Part shown: piece after piece, positions 6,140 through 8,610 of the stretch | How positions within the stretch are numbered: the stretch's first letter is position 1 | How the letters are laid out: each line of letters opens with the position of its first letter | Assembly (NCBI GenBank): GCA_003151655.1 | Contig: PLYB01000340.1 | Coordinates: forward strand, 2,096-10,705 | Direction: 5' to 3' | From: Gallionellaceae bacterium | GTDB lineage: Bacteria > Pseudomonadota > Gammaproteobacteria > Burkholderiales > Gallionellaceae | Length of the DNA: 8,610 nt | Notes under the pieces: model-generated | Seen by the model: the letters and a program-made list of their open reading frames with translations, nothing else | Database searches by the model: none | Told to the model about the DNA's origin: nothing | Program-made: the position numbers and the translations under genes

Positions 6140-6903
6140 GTCGTTACCGCCAAACATAAATCCTGCCAAGCCTTGGATTTCTCCGCCGGACTACGCAAAA
6201 GATAAGCCGGATGATAAGTAATAATAAGCGGGATACCATAATACTCATGGATCGTACCGCGCAAGGAGCCTAGTGTAGCATCACGCCCCAGCAACGAAGT
6301 CGCGGCAGTCTTGCCGAGCGCCACAATAAGTTTGGGTTTTATCAGCGCGACCTGCCGTTGCAAATAGGGCAAACACTGAGCTACTTCATCGGCTTCCGGC
6401 GTGCGGTTATTCGGTGGTCGGCATTTTACGACATTGGCAATATATACGTTGCTGCCGCGCTTCAGTTTGATCGCCGCCAGCATGTTGTCCAGCAGCTTGC
6501 CCGCCTGTCCGACGAATGGCTCACCTTGCGCATCCTCATCTGCGCCGGGGCCTTCACCGACAAACAACCACTCGGCTTTTTCGTCCCCCACGCCAAACAC
6601 CGTCTGCGTGCATCCCGCTCGCAACTTGCACACAGTACACTCCTTGACCTGCTGCTTGAGTGATGGCCAGTCGGCATCGCCGATGTTATTGTGGACAGGC
6701 TCGCTTGCCACCGCTGCCGTCGGGCTCGAAGATAGCTGTTGTGACTCTGTTGGAGCTTGAACAATGGGAACTTCAGCTTGTGCCGGTTGTTTTTCAAAAG
6801 TAGCCTGAGCCTCTATCTCTGCCAAAGGCGCTGGCGCATCTTTCCTTACCCACAGCGGATACAAATTAAATTCACGTAAAACTGTTTCGTCTCGAATATT
6901 CAC
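6124..6903 (-). CDS. Type-4 (UDGa) iron-sulfur uracil-DNA glycosylase
   Basis: Excises uracil from DNA, starting base-excision repair of deaminated cytosine. 259 residues. After an N-terminal stretch beginning LREFNLYPLWVRK, seen in proteobacterial members, there is a low-complexity Ala/Gln/Pro/Ser linker (about 28-70). The catalytic domain has 4Fe-4S ligands Cys89-x2-Cys92 and Cys161-x15-Cys177, motif A GEGPGADED (116-124) and motif B YHPAYLLR with His231. This is the family 4 pattern, distinct from Ung (family 1). The start is GTG 6903; GTGA overlaps the rimI stop by 4 bp, so translation is coupled and no independent ribosome site is needed. Such genes have often been annotated as phage SPO1 DNA polymerase-related proteins. 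Cluster position after tsaB-rimI is common in beta- and gammaproteobacteria. Confidence 0.94.
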   Translation of the reverse strand: MNIRDETVLREFNLYPLWVRKDAPAPLAEIEAQATFEKQPAQAEVPIVQAPTESQQLSSSPTAAVASEPVHNNIGDADWPSLKQQVKECTVCKLRAGCTQTVFGVGDEKAEWLFVGEGPGADEDAQGEPFVGQAGKLLDNMLAAIKLKRGSNVYIANVVKCRPPNNRTPEADEVAQCLPYLQRQVALIKPKLIVALGKTAATSLLGRDATLGSLRGTIHEYYGIPLIITYHPAYLLRSPAEKSKAWQDLCLAVTTHSAK

Positions 6904-7370
6904 AACTGCCGTCCCATCAGAATCGCATCTTCGCGGTGGCTATTTTCCACCGGATAATAGTCGCGGCGCAAACCAATCTCGACAAAATCCATACTACGAT
7001 AAAGACCAATTGCCGCCGCATTGGAAGCGCGCACTTCCAATACCACACGTTGTTTGCGCAGTTCGTGAGCAAGCACCAGCATTGCTTGCAGCAATTCCCG
7101 TCCCCAGCCCTGGCGCTGATTCTGTGCAGCGATGCCAATATCGAGTAGCTCGGCATCGTCCACACCCTGCATCAATACGCCATAGCCGATTATTTTCCCA
7201 TCCAGTTCTGCGATTTTGCAAACGTAAGCACTGCTCAATGCATCACTAAAATTTCCGCGTGTCCACGGATGCGCGTGAACTTGCAGCTCGATGAGCAACA
7301 CGCATTCGATGTCACTGTTGATCATGTCGCGTAGTGTCAGGTTCACCCCGGAGAAATTACCAACACTCAT
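6900..7370 (-). CDS. rimI: Ribosomal protein S18 N-alanine acetyltransferase RimI
   Basis: A GNAT-fold enzyme that acetylates the N-terminal Ala of ribosomal protein S18 using acetyl-CoA. 156 residues. The N-terminal substrate segment includes HPWTRGNFSDAL (34-45), typical of RimI. The acetyl-CoA pyrophosphate loop is QRQGWGRELL (85-94). LEVRASNAAAIGLY (111-124) carries Glu112 and Tyr124, matching the proposed catalytic base and acid of RimI, and RRDYYP (135-140) is the usual C-terminal signature. The common YxxxGF motif reads YRSMDF here, with Asp128 in place of Gly. The start ATG 7370 overlaps the tsaB stop (ATGA, 4 bp), and its own stop overlaps the glycosylase start. The tsaB-rimI pairing strongly supports RimI over other GNATs. 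Confidence 0.93.
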   Translation of the reverse strand: MSVGNFSGVNLTLRDMINSDIECVLLIELQVHAHPWTRGNFSDALSSAYVCKIAELDGKIIGYGVLMQGVDDAELLDIGIAAQNQRQGWGRELLQAMLVLAHELRKQRVVLEVRASNAAAIGLYRSMDFVEIGLRRDYYPVENSHREDAILMGRQL

Positions 7371-8041
7371 CGTTCGCTCGTTTTCAACGCCACTTTGTCG
7401 CGCAAATAGAGCGGCAAAGCCAATGCGGCATCGACTGCATTGCCTTTGGCGAAGTCGATGGCGGCGAGTTGCGCAATCGCACTGGCTAGCGGGACAGCTC
7501 GTGCATCGACAGCGGATGATAATTGCCGCGCATAGCGTGCTGACAGCGCGGCATCACTCACCGTAAAACCGCTACCCGCGCCAAACCAGCCCTCGTTCGT
7601 TAGCTCGGGGGCATGTTCTATTTTGCACAGACAAGGCTCGATCAGCGTGCACCACTCTCCGGCAATTTTTTCGTAAGCGGCAAGATATATTTCCCCCATG
7701 CGTGCATCCAATGCGGCAATGACTTTACTGCGACCGGATGCCTGCGCCAACGCCTGCAAGGTACACACGCCCACCACATTCAAATTCGCGCCGAGTGCCA
7801 AGCCCTGCGCCACGCCACAAGCGATACGCACTCCCGTAAAAGAACCGGGACCTTTGCCGAACGCGATGCCGTCGAGTTGTGCTATCGAGATGCTGTTAGC
7901 TTTTAGTAACTCATCTACCATTGCCATCAATAATTCGGAATGTTTCTGCCCGACCAGTTCGCAACGATCACTCACTGTGCCGTCTTGCCACAGCGCAACC
8001 GAGCAATATTCGGTGGAAGTTTCGACTGCCAGTATTTTCAT
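7367..8041 (-). CDS. tsaB: tRNA threonylcarbamoyladenosine modification protein TsaB
   Basis: TsaB (YeaZ) is the non-catalytic partner of TsaD in forming N6-threonylcarbamoyladenosine at position 37 of ANN-decoding tRNAs, in the cytoplasm. 224 residues in an ASKHA/actin-like fold. Motifs seen are the N-terminal ILAVETSTEYCSVAL, the strongly conserved GKGPGSFTGVRI (about 63-74), LDARMGEIYLAAY (about 112-124) and the closing PLYLRDK. TsaB lacks the metal-binding His pair of TsaD and none is visible here. The start is ATG 8041, sharing one base with the ispF stop (TGATG); a TTG one codon earlier is unnecessary. Its stop overlaps rimI by 4 bp. Length is normal for the family. Confidence 0.95.
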   Translation of the reverse strand: MKILAVETSTEYCSVALWQDGTVSDRCELVGQKHSELLMAMVDELLKANSISIAQLDGIAFGKGPGSFTGVRIACGVAQGLALGANLNVVGVCTLQALAQASGRSKVIAALDARMGEIYLAAYEKIAGEWCTLIEPCLCKIEHAPELTNEGWFGAGSGFTVSDAALSARYARQLSSAVDARAVPLASAIAQLAAIDFAKGNAVDAALALPLYLRDKVALKTSER

Positions 8042-8514
8042 CAAACTCGAGTCAACAATACTATCGCCTGCGCTGCGATGCCTTCACCGCGCCCGGTAAA
8101 CCCCAATTTTTCGGTCGTCGTTGCTTTCACATTCACGGCGTTTTGCGCGACACCCAGATCGGTAGCAATATTGGTTACCATCTTTTGAATATGCGGAGCC
8201 ATCTTGGGTGCCTGTGCAATGATGGTGGCATCCAGGTTAGCAACACGGAAGCCGCTATCCGCAACTTTTTGTACCACCACGCGCAGCAAAATACGGCTAT
8301 CAATATCTTTATACTTCGCGTCCGTATCGGCAAAATGTTTGCCGATGTCGCCCAGCGCTGCGGCCCCCAGAATCGCGTCGCAAATGGCATGCAGCAGCAC
8401 ATCCGCATCGGAATGTCCGAGCAAACCTTTCTCAAACGGGATGTCCACACCGCCGATAATCAGCTTACGTCCCGCCACTAATTGGTGAACATCAAAACCT
8501 TGTCCGATACGCAT
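8041..8514 (-). CDS. ispF: 2-C-methyl-D-erythritol 2,4-cyclodiphosphate synthase IspF
   Basis: Catalyses cyclisation of CDP-methylerythritol 2-phosphate with release of CMP in the MEP isoprenoid pathway. 157 residues, the normal length for this homotrimeric zinc enzyme. Metal ligands Asp8, His10 (GFDVH) and His42 are in place. The signature GHSDADVLLHAICDA (33-47), the DIGKHFADTD loop and the C-terminal TTTEKLGFTGRGEGI are all present. The start is ATG 8514 with AGAGAGG 5 nt upstream; an in-frame GTG at 8520 abuts that site and is rejected. No fusion to ispD is seen, and ispD, often the upstream neighbour, is not visible in the last bases of the window. It is the first gene of the coupled run ispF-tsaB-rimI-glycosylase. 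Confidence 0.97.
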   Translation of the reverse strand: MRIGQGFDVHQLVAGRKLIIGGVDIPFEKGLLGHSDADVLLHAICDAILGAAALGDIGKHFADTDAKYKDIDSRILLRVVVQKVADSGFRVANLDATIIAQAPKMAPHIQKMVTNIATDLGVAQNAVNVKATTTEKLGFTGRGEGIAAQAIVLLTRV

Positions 8515-8519
8515 AAGCA

Positions 8520-8526
8520 CCTCTCT
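8520..8526 (-). promoter_or_regulatory. ispF: Ribosome binding site of ispF
   Basis: AGAGAGG on the minus strand, 5 nt before ATG 8514. It fixes the start at 8514 rather than GTG 8520. It is separated from the repeat at 8530-8575 by only 3-4 bases. Confidence 0.6.
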
Positions 8527-8529
8527 ACC

Positions 8530-8575
8530 GTAGGTCGGGTTTCAACCCGACATGCCGTGCTAAAGCCCGACCTAC
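8530..8575. repeat. Second nested inverted repeat, REPIN/BIME-like, different family
   Basis: A 46-bp element bounded by GTAGGTCGGG (8530-8539) and its exact complement CCCGACCTAC (8566-8575). The left half forms the hairpin GTCGGGT-TTCA-ACCCGAC (8534-8551). The right half is a decayed hairpin, GCCGTGC-TAAA-GCCCGAC (8554-8571), five of seven positions pairing. The layout (GTAG, palindrome, spacer, palindrome, CTAC) matches the element at 4576-4645 but the stem sequence differs. It ends up in the 5' leader of the ispF operon if the promoter is further upstream. REP membership is inferred. Confidence 0.65.
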
Positions 8576-8610
8576 ATATTATTTTTGGTTCATCTGACAA
8601 TTGCGTGGGT
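8576..8610. other. Window edge upstream of the ispF repeat; nothing assignable
   Basis: 35 AT-rich bases. On the minus strand TTGTCA (8600-8595) resembles a -35 box but has no acceptable -10 at 16-18 bp. Short open readings end here, but none is long enough to say which gene lies upstream of ispF. Confidence 0.3.

Noticed and set aside
7921..8481. 186-codon plus-strand frame opposite ispF and tsaB
   Set aside because: Antisense shadow of two genes with complete family signatures; no ribosome site or known domain.
8576..8610. Possible ispF promoter with TTGTCA as -35
   Set aside because: No acceptable -10 at 16-18 bp; the AT-rich TAATAT lies only 13 bp away.
1..8610. tRNA, rRNA, phage, toxin-antitoxin or defence genes
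   Set aside because: No supporting sequence was found; every long frame with family motifs is a housekeeping, envelope or signalling gene.

Overview
The window reads as ordinary chromosome of a betaproteobacterium. The gene order sdhC-sdhD-sdhA, the DUF58-TgpA pair and the ispF-tsaB-rimI-uracil-DNA glycosylase cluster, with moderate GC, suggest a Nitrosomonadales/Gallionellaceae-like organism. That placement is inference from gene style and is not proven. Almost every base belongs to a recognisable gene, and the gaps are short.

Layout. (1) Positions 1-1502, minus strand: the first genes of a succinate dehydrogenase operon, sdhC-sdhD-sdhA, with sdhA running off the left edge. (2) 1503-1661: a divergent intergenic region with two small dyads. 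(3) 1662-4579, plus strand: a DUF58 protein translationally coupled to a TgpA-type membrane transglutaminase. (4) 4576-4645: a 70-bp nested inverted repeat that looks like a paired REP element (REPIN/BIME). It supplies the tgpA stop codon and probably its terminator. (5) 4688-5137, plus strand: queD, for 7-deazaguanine (queuosine/preQ) synthesis. (6) 5130-8514, minus strand: a five-gene run transcribed in the order ispF, tsaB, rimI, type-4 uracil-DNA glycosylase, REC-GGDEF diguanylate cyclase. The first four are joined by 1- or 4-nt stop/start overlaps, and the fifth follows after 34 bp containing an intercistronic hairpin. (7) 8530-8575: a second REPIN-like element of a different sequence family, 4 bp upstream of the ispF ribosome binding site.

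How the genes work together. The sdh genes encode the membrane anchor and flavoprotein of respiratory complex II. The DUF58/TgpA pair normally works with a MoxR AAA+ ATPase in the cell envelope, but no moxR lies beside it here. The minus-strand cluster joins isoprenoid synthesis (IspF), tRNA t6A modification (TsaB), ribosomal-protein acetylation (RimI) and base-excision repair (UDG) to a phosphorylation-dependent c-di-GMP synthase.

I found no phage, CRISPR, toxin-antitoxin, secondary-metabolite or clearly novel system. The most unusual points are the two REP-like elements at gene boundaries, the placement of a diguanylate cyclase at the end of a housekeeping operon, and the hairpin that puts the glycosylase stop codon in its loop.
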